Shown here in pieces: positions 1 through 6,703 of a stretch of DNA of 51,800 nt (positions within the stretch are counted from its first letter, which is position 1; every line of letters starts with the position of its first letter). The stretch comes from JAQXGO01 sp045592445 (lineage in GTDB: Bacteria; Bacillota; Clostridia; UMGS1883; UMGS1540): the NCBI GenBank assembly GCA_045592445.1, contig JAZNUV010000048.1:1-51800 (forward strand), written 5' to 3'. Under the pieces are notes generated by a model that made no database searches, was not told the origin of the DNA, and was given only the letters and a program-made list of their open reading frames with translations. The position numbers were made by a program, and so were the translations under genes.

Positions 1-49
1 CTGATTTGTAATCAGCAGGTTGCGGGTTCGAGTCCCATCACCAGCTCCA
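1..49 (+). tRNA. tRNA-Thr(TGT), 3' part only
   Basis: This is the 3' part of a tRNA cut by the window edge. A 4-bp visible anticodon stem (CTGA/TCAG) closes the loop TTTGTAA, giving anticodon TGT at 7-9. A T-arm with TTCGAGT, the acceptor strand CACCAGC, discriminator T and an encoded CCA (47-49) follow. The 5' half lies outside the window. tRNA-Tyr begins 8 bases downstream, so the two are probably one transcript. Confidence 0.9.
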
Positions 50-56
50 CACAAAT

Positions 57-141
57 GGAGGGGTTCCCGAGTGGCCAAAGGGGGCAGACTGTAAATCTGT
101 TGTCAGTGACTTCGGTGGTTCGAATCCACCCCCCTCCACCA
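57..141 (+). tRNA. tRNA-Tyr(GTA)
   Basis: This is a complete class II tRNA. The acceptor GGAGGGG pairs with CCCCTCC, anticodon GTA is at 91-93 in loop CTGTAAA, a long variable arm (about 100-113) is present as expected for bacterial tRNA-Tyr, the T-arm is GGTGG-TTCGAAT-CCACC, and CCA is encoded at 139-141. Confidence 0.96.
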
Positions 142-171
142 AAAGTGCAGTTTGCACGGCAAATCAAATCG

Positions 172-217
172 AACAATGAATGATGGCTGCACCGCTGTTT
201 TCATTGTTTCTTTTTTT
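172..217 (+). terminator. Rho-independent terminator after the tRNA pair
   Basis: Arms AACAATGAA (172-180) and TTCATTGTT (200-208) form a hairpin followed by CTTTTTTT. It lies 30 bases after tRNA-Tyr and ends that transcript before the LCP gene. Confidence 0.75.
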
Positions 218-270
218 GTAATTTTTAAATTGTACTGACAGAAACTGTACGCGGTTTCGGGAGAAAACGT

Positions 271-1158
271 ATGAATGTGAAAAAGTTTTTTACAATCCTT
301 TTGATTTTATTGCTCGCAATTCTCGCGGCAGTCGGCGGTGTTGCTGTTGCATGGTTTACAACAAGCCCCTTTGCAAGCGGTGACCATGGAAATGCACTGG
401 CACCCATCGGGGCGGACGGTATTGTAAATTGCCTGATTGTCGGTCGCGACCATGTGGGTGAAAATACAGACGTAATTATGGTGCTTTCCATCAATAAAAA
501 GGCGGGTAAAACCTCCATTTTATCTATACCGCGTGATACGCGCGTGTATGTCGGCGGCGCGAACCGGAAAATCAATTCTGTATACAGTTATGCAGGCGCA
601 AGAGGAATGAAAAAAGAGGAAACGTTGATTTCAGCAGCGTCGAATGTGTCAGGATTGCCGATTCATTATTTTGCTATTATAAATCTGCGTGCATTTCGTG
701 AGATTGTGGACGAGCTTGGCGGTGTAGAATTTAATGTACAGCGCTCGTATCATTATGATGACCCATATCAGGATTTGCATATTCATTTAAATCCCGGCGT
801 GCAGATTTTGGACGGCGAGGCGGCAGAAGGACTCATCCGCTATCGGCATGACTATGCAATGGGGGATATTGAACGTGTTGGTGTGCAACAGGAATTTATA
901 AGTGCAATGATTTCCCAGAAGCTAAAGCTCAAATATATATCGAAGGTGTCTGCAATTTATGATGCAGTACTGGATGATGTAATCAGTAATCTGAAGGTCA
1001 GTGATATTATGGAATACGCAAAAGCTGCACTCGAATGTGAATTAAAAACGCATCTTTTGCCGGGCAGAACGTCCGAAAATTCACCATACTGGATTAAGAA
1101 CGATGACGAAACTGCGACCTTGATTGAACAAGAATTTGGATATACTGCTGAAAATTGA
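271..1158 (+). CDS. LytR-CpsA-Psr (LCP) family cell-wall protein
   Basis: The 295-residue protein has a short cytoplasmic N-terminus, one membrane segment (about residues 5-28) and an extracytoplasmic LCP domain. Visible LCP hallmarks are GRDHVGENTDVIMVLSI (about 60-75), ILSIPRDTRVYV (about 85-95) and an AEGLIRYRHDYAMGDIERVGVQQEF block (about 185-210) with the conserved arginines and acidic residues. LCP enzymes transfer undecaprenyl-linked glycopolymers such as teichoic acid or capsule to peptidoglycan on the outer membrane face. A Shine-Dalgarno GGGAG lies just upstream of the ATG. No glycopolymer genes are adjacent, so the polymer is unknown. Confidence 0.85.
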   Translation: MNVKKFFTILLILLLAILAAVGGVAVAWFTTSPFASGDHGNALAPIGADGIVNCLIVGRDHVGENTDVIMVLSINKKAGKTSILSIPRDTRVYVGGANRKINSVYSYAGARGMKKEETLISAASNVSGLPIHYFAIINLRAFREIVDELGGVEFNVQRSYHYDDPYQDLHIHLNPGVQILDGEAAEGLIRYRHDYAMGDIERVGVQQEFISAMISQKLKLKYISKVSAIYDAVLDDVISNLKVSDIMEYAKAALECELKTHLLPGRTSENSPYWIKNDDETATLIEQEFGYTAEN

Positions 1159-1166
1159 AAAAAAGC

Positions 1167-1195
1167 TTGCATTTTTCCTGAAAATTCGGTATAAT
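1167..1195 (+). promoter_or_regulatory. SigA-type promoter for the cyclophilin gene
   Basis: TTGCAT (1167-1172), a 17-base spacer and a perfect TATAAT (1190-1195) stand 40 bases before the ATG at 1236. The promoter starts inside the short gap after the LCP stop. Confidence 0.75.
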
Positions 1196-1235
1196 AAATC
1201 ATGTTCGCTATCATTTGCGATGGAAAGGACAGGCT

Positions 1236-1841
1236 ATGCTCAAAAAAATATTATTATTTGCACTTTGCATGCTTCTTATGGCGGGATGCGCGAGGAGCAT
1301 AGAGGTTCCGAAAGAAACAACAGGAACAACAAGTGAATTTTCTTCAAAATATAAGGAGGGTGAAATCGTGAATATTAAAATTACAATGCAAGACGGTGGG
1401 GAAATGGAACTCGAACTTTATCCGTCAAAAGCACCCGAAACCGTACAGAATTTCGTGGATTTGGCAGAGGCAGGCTTTTATAACGGTCTTACCTTTCACA
1501 GAATTGTAGAAGGCTTTATGATTCAAGGCGGCGACCCTGAGGGTACCGGTATGGGTGGCTCAGATAAGAACATACGCGGTGAATTTGCGATGAACGGCTT
1601 TGAAAAAAATGATATTTCACATGAACGCGGTGTCATTTCAATGGCGCGCGCACAAAATCCGAACAGCGCAAGCTCGCAGTTCTTTATTTGTCACGATGAT
1701 GCTACATTTCTGGATGGACAGTACGCTGCATTTGGAAAAATGACAAAGGGCTTTGATGTGCTGGATGCACTCGCAAAAACACCCGTTCGGGGTGAAACAC
1801 CTGTGTCCAAACCGGTGATTGAAAAAATTACCGTGGAATAA
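1236..1841 (+). CDS. Cyclophilin-type peptidyl-prolyl isomerase lipoprotein
   Basis: A 201-residue protein that catalyses cis-trans isomerisation of X-Pro bonds. The ATG at 1236 is chosen over the in-frame TTG at 1215 because AAAGGA lies 8 bases before it and it gives a clean lipoprotein signal: MLKK, a hydrophobic core, then the lipobox LMAGC (about residue 17 to 18 is the lipidated Cys). The cyclophilin core has FHRIVEGFMIQGGDP and NPNSASSQFFI, the usual active-site segments. It probably acts on the outer membrane face as a secretion foldase. gap follows after 20 bases, perhaps on the same transcript. Confidence 0.9.
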   Translation: MLKKILLFALCMLLMAGCARSIEVPKETTGTTSEFSSKYKEGEIVNIKITMQDGGEMELELYPSKAPETVQNFVDLAEAGFYNGLTFHRIVEGFMIQGGDPEGTGMGGSDKNIRGEFAMNGFEKNDISHERGVISMARAQNPNSASSQFFICHDDATFLDGQYAAFGKMTKGFDVLDALAKTPVRGETPVSKPVIEKITVE

Positions 1842-1861
1842 ATAAATGGAGGTTTTTAAAA

Positions 1862-2872
1862 ATGGCAGTAAAAGTAGGTATTAACGGATTCGGAAGAATC
1901 GGTCGTCTGGTTTTCAGAGCGGCAATGGAAACGGGCAAGGTTGACATCGTCGGTATCAATGACCCGTTCATTGATGTAGACTATATGGTGTACATGCTCC
2001 GTTATGACACAGTGCATGGCCAGTTCAAGGGCGATATCGAAGTAAAAGACGGTAAGCTCGTTGTAAACGGCAAAGAAATCAGCGTTTTTGCAGCAATGAA
2101 TCCGGCAGAAATCGGCTGGAAAGAATGTGGTGCAGAATACGTTGTTGAATCCACAGGCGTATTCACAACAACAGAAAAAGCATCTGCTCACCTTGCAGCA
2201 GGCGCAAAGAAAGTTGTTATCTCCGCACCGAGCGCAGATGCACCGATGTTCGTTATGGGCGTAAACAATGATAAGTACACAAAAGACATGACAGTTATCT
2301 CCAATGCTTCCTGCACAACAAACTGTTTGGCACCGCTTGCAAAGGTTGTAAACGACAACTTCGGCATTATCGAAGGCTTGATGACAACCGTTCATGCAAC
2401 AACAGCTACACAGAAAACAGTTGACGGTCCTTCCAAGAAAGACTGGAGAGGCGGCAGAGGCGCTGCATTCAACATTATTCCTTCTTCCACAGGCGCAGCA
2501 AAGGCAGTTGGCAAGGTTATTCCTGAGCTCAACGGCAAGCTGACAGGTATGGCATTCCGCGTGCCGACAGCAGACGTTTCTGTTGTTGACCTCACATGCC
2601 GTCTTGAAAAAGCTGCAAGCTATGATGACATTAAAGCTGCAATCAAAAAGGCTGCTGACGGTGAACTCAAAGGCATCCTCGGCTACACAGAAGACAAAGT
2701 TGTTTCTTCTGACTTTATCCATGATAGCCGCACATCCATCTTTGATGCAGATGCAGGTATCAGCCTCAATGATAACTTCGTAAAATTGGTTGCATGGTAT
2801 GATAACGAATGGGGTTATTCCAATAAGGTTGTTGACCTCATCGCATACGCAGCATCCGTTGACGCGAAATAA
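1862..2872 (+). CDS. gap: Glyceraldehyde-3-phosphate dehydrogenase, type I
   Basis: The 336-residue cytosolic enzyme oxidises glyceraldehyde-3-phosphate to 1,3-bisphosphoglycerate with NAD reduction in glycolysis. The Rossmann motif GINGFGRIGR is at residues 6-15 and the active site SNASCTTNCLAP is at about 150-161, with the catalytic Cys before TTN. TVHATTATQKTVDGPSKKDWRGGR and the C-terminal WYDNEWGYSNKVVDL are standard. The Shine-Dalgarno is GGAGG at 1848-1852. Codon choice looks strongly biased, as expected for an abundant protein. A strong terminator follows, so it ends a transcription unit. Confidence 0.97.
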   Translation: MAVKVGINGFGRIGRLVFRAAMETGKVDIVGINDPFIDVDYMVYMLRYDTVHGQFKGDIEVKDGKLVVNGKEISVFAAMNPAEIGWKECGAEYVVESTGVFTTTEKASAHLAAGAKKVVISAPSADAPMFVMGVNNDKYTKDMTVISNASCTTNCLAPLAKVVNDNFGIIEGLMTTVHATTATQKTVDGPSKKDWRGGRGAAFNIIPSSTGAAKAVGKVIPELNGKLTGMAFRVPTADVSVVDLTCRLEKAASYDDIKAAIKKAADGELKGILGYTEDKVVSSDFIHDSRTSIFDADAGISLNDNFVKLVAWYDNEWGYSNKVVDLIAYAASVDAK

Positions 2873-2886
2873 GTTTAGTCTACTTT

Positions 2887-2917
2887 CGCCCGCCTTTCTT
2901 GGAAGGCGGGCGTTTTT
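2887..2917 (+). terminator. Terminator after gap
   Basis: A perfect 10-bp GC-rich stem, CGCCCGCCTT (2887-2896) with AAGGCGGGCG (2903-2912), has a 6-base loop and is followed by TTTTT. Confidence 0.92.
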
Positions 2918-2936
2918 AGTAAAAGGGGAGAAGAAC

Positions 2937-4166
2937 ATGCAGGGAAAGGTTGAACTTTTAGCGCCCGCAGGGGATTTAATACGCCTCAAAACGGCTATTT
3001 TATACGGGGCAGACGCGGTATATATTGGTGGCGAGGAGTTTTCCATGCGCACGGCGTGTGACAACTTCACAAATGAGGAAATCAAAAAAGCAGTAGACTA
3101 CGCCAAGGAAAAAGGGAAAAAGGTCTATGTGGCAGTCAATGTCATTATGCGCGAAAAGGATATGGAGCCACTCGAGCGCTTTGCCAAAACGCTTGCCGAT
3201 TTAGGTGCGGACGCCGTTATTGTATCAGACCTTGGTGCATTTGGTGTTATCAAAAAGGCGGCACCAAAATTAGAACTGCATATCAGTACCCAAGCCAACA
3301 TTACAAATGCTGAAACGGCGACGATGTGGCACAACATGGGCGCTACCCGCGTGGTCTTGGCACGTGAGCTTTCGCGTGCAGAGGTATGTTCCATTCGCAA
3401 AAACACGCCAGAAGGTTTAGAACTCGAACTTTTTGTGCATGGCGCAATGTGCGTGTCGTATTCAGGCAGGTGCCTACTTAGCAACTACCTGACAGGGCGT
3501 GATGCAAATCGGGGAGACTGCGCGCAGGCGTGCCGCTGGAACTATACTTTAATGGAAGAAAAACGCCCGGGCCAATATATGCCGATTATCGAAAATGAAC
3601 GTGGCAGCTATATTTTTAACGCAAAGGATTTATGCCTTTTCCCGTATTTGCCCGAAATTATTGAAAGCGGTGTTTCGAGCCTGAAAATAGAAGGGCGTGT
3701 CAAAAGCGAATATTACGTCGCGACGGTTGTGAAAGCCTATCGGGAGGCGATAGACGCATACTACGAAAATCCAAAGGCATATAAAACTGACAAAAATCTG
3801 GAGGAAGCTCTTTGTAAGGTCAGCCATCGTCAATATTGCAGCGGGTTTTGGGTGGGAGATGAGACGGGTGCCGCCCAAATTTACGGAAGTAACAGCTATG
3901 AACGGTCGCATCAGGTAATTGGAATGGTAACGGGCTGCGATAAAGATGGAAGAACGATTATTTCGCAACGCAATAAATTTTCCGTTGGCGATACGATTGA
4001 AATTATGAGCCCAAGCGGAAGTGATATTACACATACAATTACGAAAATGTATGATGAGGATGGGAACGAGATTGCATCAGCACCGCATCCGACAATGGAC
4101 GTGCATATACCACTTGATACGTCTGTGCCATCCTACTCGTTCGTACGAAAGAAAGTAGAATCGTAG
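2937..4166 (+). CDS. U32 peptidase-family protein (TrhP/YegQ-like RNA hydroxylase)
   Basis: A 409-residue protein. The ATG at 2937 follows GGGGAG and begins the family-typical KVELLAPAGD. The U32 signature is present: ELFVHGAMCVSYSGRC (about residues 163-178), then SNYLTGRDANRGDCAQACRW with further conserved Cys. In Escherichia coli, relatives TrhP (YegQ) and RlhA hydroxylate tRNA U34 or 23S rRNA using an Fe-S centre, while the old name is collagenase-like protease. The RNA-modifying role is therefore more likely here than proteolysis. The start lies 20 bases after the gap terminator, so it probably has its own weak promoter or lives on read-through. Confidence 0.85.
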   Translation: MQGKVELLAPAGDLIRLKTAILYGADAVYIGGEEFSMRTACDNFTNEEIKKAVDYAKEKGKKVYVAVNVIMREKDMEPLERFAKTLADLGADAVIVSDLGAFGVIKKAAPKLELHISTQANITNAETATMWHNMGATRVVLARELSRAEVCSIRKNTPEGLELELFVHGAMCVSYSGRCLLSNYLTGRDANRGDCAQACRWNYTLMEEKRPGQYMPIIENERGSYIFNAKDLCLFPYLPEIIESGVSSLKIEGRVKSEYYVATVVKAYREAIDAYYENPKAYKTDKNLEEALCKVSHRQYCSGFWVGDETGAAQIYGSNSYERSHQVIGMVTGCDKDGRTIISQRNKFSVGDTIEIMSPSGSDITHTITKMYDEDGNEIASAPHPTMDVHIPLDTSVPSYSFVRKKVES

Positions 4167-4237
4167 GCACAATGACCAAAAAAAGCAAATATGTACCTTC
4201 TGATTTTACAATTTTTTAAAATAATTATAAAATTTTC

Positions 4238-4266
4238 TTGACTTTTTCGCATTTATTTAGTATACT
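4238..4266 (+). promoter_or_regulatory. SigA-type promoter of sigH
   Basis: TTGACT (4238-4243), a 17-base spacer and TATACT (4261-4266) lie in an AT-rich region 41 bases before the chosen start. Confidence 0.75.
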
Positions 4267-4306
4267 ATATTTATAGCATATACAGAGCATGGATAGGAGG
4301 CGCAAC

Positions 4307-4963
4307 ATGCTGAAAGATATGCGTTTGGAAGAACGTACGGCCTTAAGCGATGAGGAAATTGTGGCACTTTCACAAAATGGTGACAGAGAGGCAATGGATT
4401 ACCTTCTCAGTAAATACCGCACTATGGTTAAGAAAAAGGCCAGAACATACTTCTTGATAGGCGCAGATAGGGAAGACGTTGTGCAAGAGGGTATGGTTGG
4501 GCTTTTTAAGGCTGTTCGTGACTATAAGGCGGACAGAAAGTCCGGTTTTCGTGCATTTGCAGAACTTTGTATTACAAGGCAGATAATAAGCGCGATTAAA
4601 AGAGCAACAAGGCAGAAACATGTACCGCTTAATTCGTATGTTTCTTTAAATCGTCCGCTTTTGCGTCAAGACTATGAAACAACGCTTTTAGACGTTGTCG
4701 CACGGGAAACAAGCGTGGTTGACCCGGAAGAAATCATGATTAGCCGAGAGCAATTTTTGGATTTCGGTGCAAAAATTGATGAAGTTCTCAGCAAGTATGA
4801 GAGAAAGGTACTTTCCTTATATGTGCAGGGGAAATCCTATCAGCAAATCGGTGAGGCTTTAGATAAAGATTCGAAGTCCATTGACAATGCCTTACAGCGG
4901 ATAAAGCATAAGATAGAGAATATGCGCCATACAGTAGTTAGTGCGGGTATAGCTCAATGGTAG
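4307..4963 (+). CDS. sigH: RNA polymerase sigma factor SigH (Spo0H type)
   Basis: The 218-residue sigma-70 family factor matches Bacillus subtilis SigH in length and motifs. Region 2 has YFLIGADREDVVQEGMVGL, followed by FAELCITRQIISAIK and TRQKHVPLNSYVSL, all close to SigH. Region 4 is YERKVLSLYVQGKSYQQIGEAL followed by KSIDNALQRIKHK. SigH drives entry into sporulation or competence and other stationary-phase genes in Firmicutes. The ATG at 4307 is preferred over 4289 because AGGAGG (4295-4300) lies 6 bases before it. The stop codon (4961-4963) lies inside tRNA-Gly, a 21-base overlap in the same direction. Confidence 0.93.
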   Translation: MLKDMRLEERTALSDEEIVALSQNGDREAMDYLLSKYRTMVKKKARTYFLIGADREDVVQEGMVGLFKAVRDYKADRKSGFRAFAELCITRQIISAIKRATRQKHVPLNSYVSLNRPLLRQDYETTLLDVVARETSVVDPEEIMISREQFLDFGAKIDEVLSKYERKVLSLYVQGKSYQQIGEALDKDSKSIDNALQRIKHKIENMRHTVVSAGIAQW

Positions 4964-5016
4964 AGTCCCAGCTTCCCAAGCTGGTTGTGCGGGTTCGATC
5001 CCCGTTACCCGCTCCA
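4943..5016 (+). tRNA. tRNA-Gly(CCC)
   Basis: The full cloverleaf has acceptor GCGGGTA with TACCCGC, anticodon stem CCAGC/GCTGG around TTCCCAA with CCC at 4975-4977, a TTCGATC T-loop and an encoded CCA at 5014-5016. Its first 21 bases are also the last codons of sigH, so a common transcript could give either mRNA or tRNA after processing. Confidence 0.95.
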
Positions 5017-5036
5017 ATTTATATATAAAACTGATA

Positions 5037-5104
5037 TGCCCATAGCTTTCGGAGAGCAGTTGCGTAAATGCGCAGAAGGGCCGGTTCGAATCCGGCAAGG
5101 GTAA
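5037..5104 (+). pseudogene. Decayed tRNA-like gene
   Basis: A perfect T-arm (GCCGG-TTCGAAT-CCGGC, 5080-5096) sits in an otherwise shrunken cloverleaf. The possible acceptor TGCCCAT/AAGGGTA has one mismatch, the D-arm GCTT/GAGC has only a 5-base loop, and the stem TTGCG/CGCAG has a 6-base loop instead of 7. There is no encoded CCA, although the four other tRNAs in the window all have one. It lies 20 bases after tRNA-Gly. I infer a tRNA remnant. A functional unusual tRNA is less likely. Confidence 0.5.
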
Positions 5105-5131
5105 CACATTTATCAAAGTGAGGAGATCATT

Positions 5132-5401
5132 ATGTTCGAGGACAAAACATTAGTTTGCAAGGATTGCGGTCAGGAATTCGTTTTCACTGCTGGTGAACAA
5201 GAGTTCTATGCAGAAAAAGGCTTCCAGAATGAACCCATGCGTTGCAAAGAATGCCGTATCGCAAAGAAACAGGCTCTTCGCGAAAATCGCGAAATGCACA
5301 CAACTGTTTGCGCAGCTTGCGGCAAAGAAGCAAAGGTGCCTTTTATTCCGAAGAATGACAGACCCATCTATTGCAGCGAATGTTTCGCAAATCACCAGTA
5401 A
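5132..5401 (+). CDS. Small zinc-ribbon protein
   Basis: An 89-residue protein with four CxxC-type knuckles. The first two are VCKDCG and RCKEC (about residues 9-40) around a conserved FVFTAGEQEFYAEKGF segment. The second pair is VCAACG and YCSEC (about 60-85). This arrangement is typical of the clostridial 'probable zinc-ribbon domain' family, of unknown function, likely a nucleic-acid or protein-binding module. The Shine-Dalgarno GAGGAG stands 6 bases before the ATG, and a terminator follows closely, so it may be a single-gene unit with the tRNA genes upstream. Confidence 0.75.
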   Translation: MFEDKTLVCKDCGQEFVFTAGEQEFYAEKGFQNEPMRCKECRIAKKQALRENREMHTTVCAACGKEAKVPFIPKNDRPIYCSECFANHQ

Positions 5402-5431
5402 TCTCTCACTTTGAGAGTTATCAGTGTGAAC

Positions 5432-5462
5432 AAAAGGTCACTCCTTGTGAGTGACCTTTTCT
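5432..5462 (+). terminator. Terminator after the zinc-ribbon gene
   Basis: The perfect 12-bp stem AAAAGGTCACTC (5432-5443) with GAGTGACCTTTT (5449-5460) has a 5-base loop. The U-run is part of the stem. Confidence 0.85.
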
Positions 5463-5524
5463 CAAATCAAAAGAAATAATACGCAGGATTGAACTGCTTA
5501 CCAATAAATCGGGAGGACAACCTT

Positions 5525-6691
5525 ATGTTAAAAAAACTCACAGCTCTTTTTCTTGCGATACTCGCACTCGGCAGCATGGCTAGCTGTAAGAAAAAGGAAA
5601 CAGAGCCGGAACTGAATGTTGAGGAGATTGCAAAAACGTACGCGACCGATCCGAACGCGGCGGCATGGACAATGATTGAGGGCATGACACTGCGCGAGAA
5701 AATCTATCAGCTTTTTATAGCGACGCCCGAGGCGGTGCTCGAGAAAGATAGAGTAACGGATGCGGGTGAGAATGCGGCCGCTGCTTTTGAAAAATATCCT
5801 GTTGGTGGCATTGTGTATTTTGGTGATAATATTGAAAATCGAGACCAGATAAAAAAATTATTGAGCGATATCAATAGCAGTGCCAAAATTCCGCTTTTTC
5901 AGGGTGTGGACGAGGAAGGCGGCCGTGTGACACGTCTTTCGGGCATTGAAGGTGTCAGCAATTTGCCGCCCATGCGCGAAATCGGGAACAGCGGCGATAC
6001 CAACCGCGCGTATCAAAGCGGCACTACATTGGGGAAAGAACTTCGCGACCTTGGCTTTAATGTGAATTTTGCACCTGTTGCGGATGTTTTAATAGATGAG
6101 CAAAATGCAGAAATTGGTGACCGCTCCTTTGGGACCGATGCCAATATAGTCAGTTCAATGGTGGAAAATATGGTGCGCGGTCTGCGCGAAAGCGGCATGG
6201 CAACCGCAGTTAAGCACTTCCCGGGACACGGCAGTGCAAAAGCAGACAGTCATACGGGGCGCAGCATAAGCACACGTTCCTATGAAGAAATGCAGGAGAC
6301 AGAGCTGATGCCGTTTAAAGCAGGCATAATGGCGGGGACAGATTTTGTCATGATTTCACATATGGTGAATGCTGCTATTACCAAAACGAATATGGAGTGC
6401 TCCATGTCCACCAATGTGATGACGAATATTTTGCGAAAAACAATGGGCTTCCCGAATATCATCATAACGGACTCACTTTCAATGGGAGCGATTACAAAGT
6501 TTTATTCACCCGAGGCGGCCGCGGTGACGGCACTTGAGGCGGGTGCAGATATGCTGCTTATGCCTGCAGACCTGGAAGCGGCATATTTGGCAATTGAAAA
6601 AGCCGTACAAAGCGGACGCGTGACGGAAATGCGAATCAATGAAAGCGTCTCCCGCATTCTGAAAGTGAAGCTTGAACGCGGCATCATTTAG
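5525..6691 (+). CDS. GH3 beta-N-acetylhexosaminidase lipoprotein (NagZ-like)
   Basis: A 388-residue glycoside hydrolase family 3 protein. The start at 5525 follows GGGAGGAC and gives a lipoprotein signal with lipobox LGSMASC. The single GH3 catalytic domain shows GVDEEGGRVTRL (about 130-141), the NagZ signature KHFPGHGSAKADSHTG (about 233-248, with the D-S-H acid/base dyad) and nucleophile region IITDSLSMGAI (about 315-325). NagZ enzymes cleave the GlcNAc-MurNAc bond during muropeptide recycling. Gram-positive homologues are often exported, which fits the lipobox. dnaE follows after 12 bases, probably in the same transcript. Confidence 0.88.
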   Translation: MLKKLTALFLAILALGSMASCKKKETEPELNVEEIAKTYATDPNAAAWTMIEGMTLREKIYQLFIATPEAVLEKDRVTDAGENAAAAFEKYPVGGIVYFGDNIENRDQIKKLLSDINSSAKIPLFQGVDEEGGRVTRLSGIEGVSNLPPMREIGNSGDTNRAYQSGTTLGKELRDLGFNVNFAPVADVLIDEQNAEIGDRSFGTDANIVSSMVENMVRGLRESGMATAVKHFPGHGSAKADSHTGRSISTRSYEEMQETELMPFKAGIMAGTDFVMISHMVNAAITKTNMECSMSTNVMTNILRKTMGFPNIIITDSLSMGAITKFYSPEAAAVTALEAGADMLLMPADLEAAYLAIEKAVQSGRVTEMRINESVSRILKVKLERGII

Positions 6692-6703
6692 TGAGGAAAC
6701 AGT

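Noticed and set aside
1856..3085. Long 409-codon frame antisense to gap
   Set aside because: It is a Cys-rich mirror of the biased codon use of gap. It has no ribosome site or family features.
4289..4306. Upstream ATG (4289) as start of sigH
   Set aside because: AGGAGG at 4295-4300 lies after it and 6 bases before the ATG at 4307, and the 218-residue form matches the usual SigH length.
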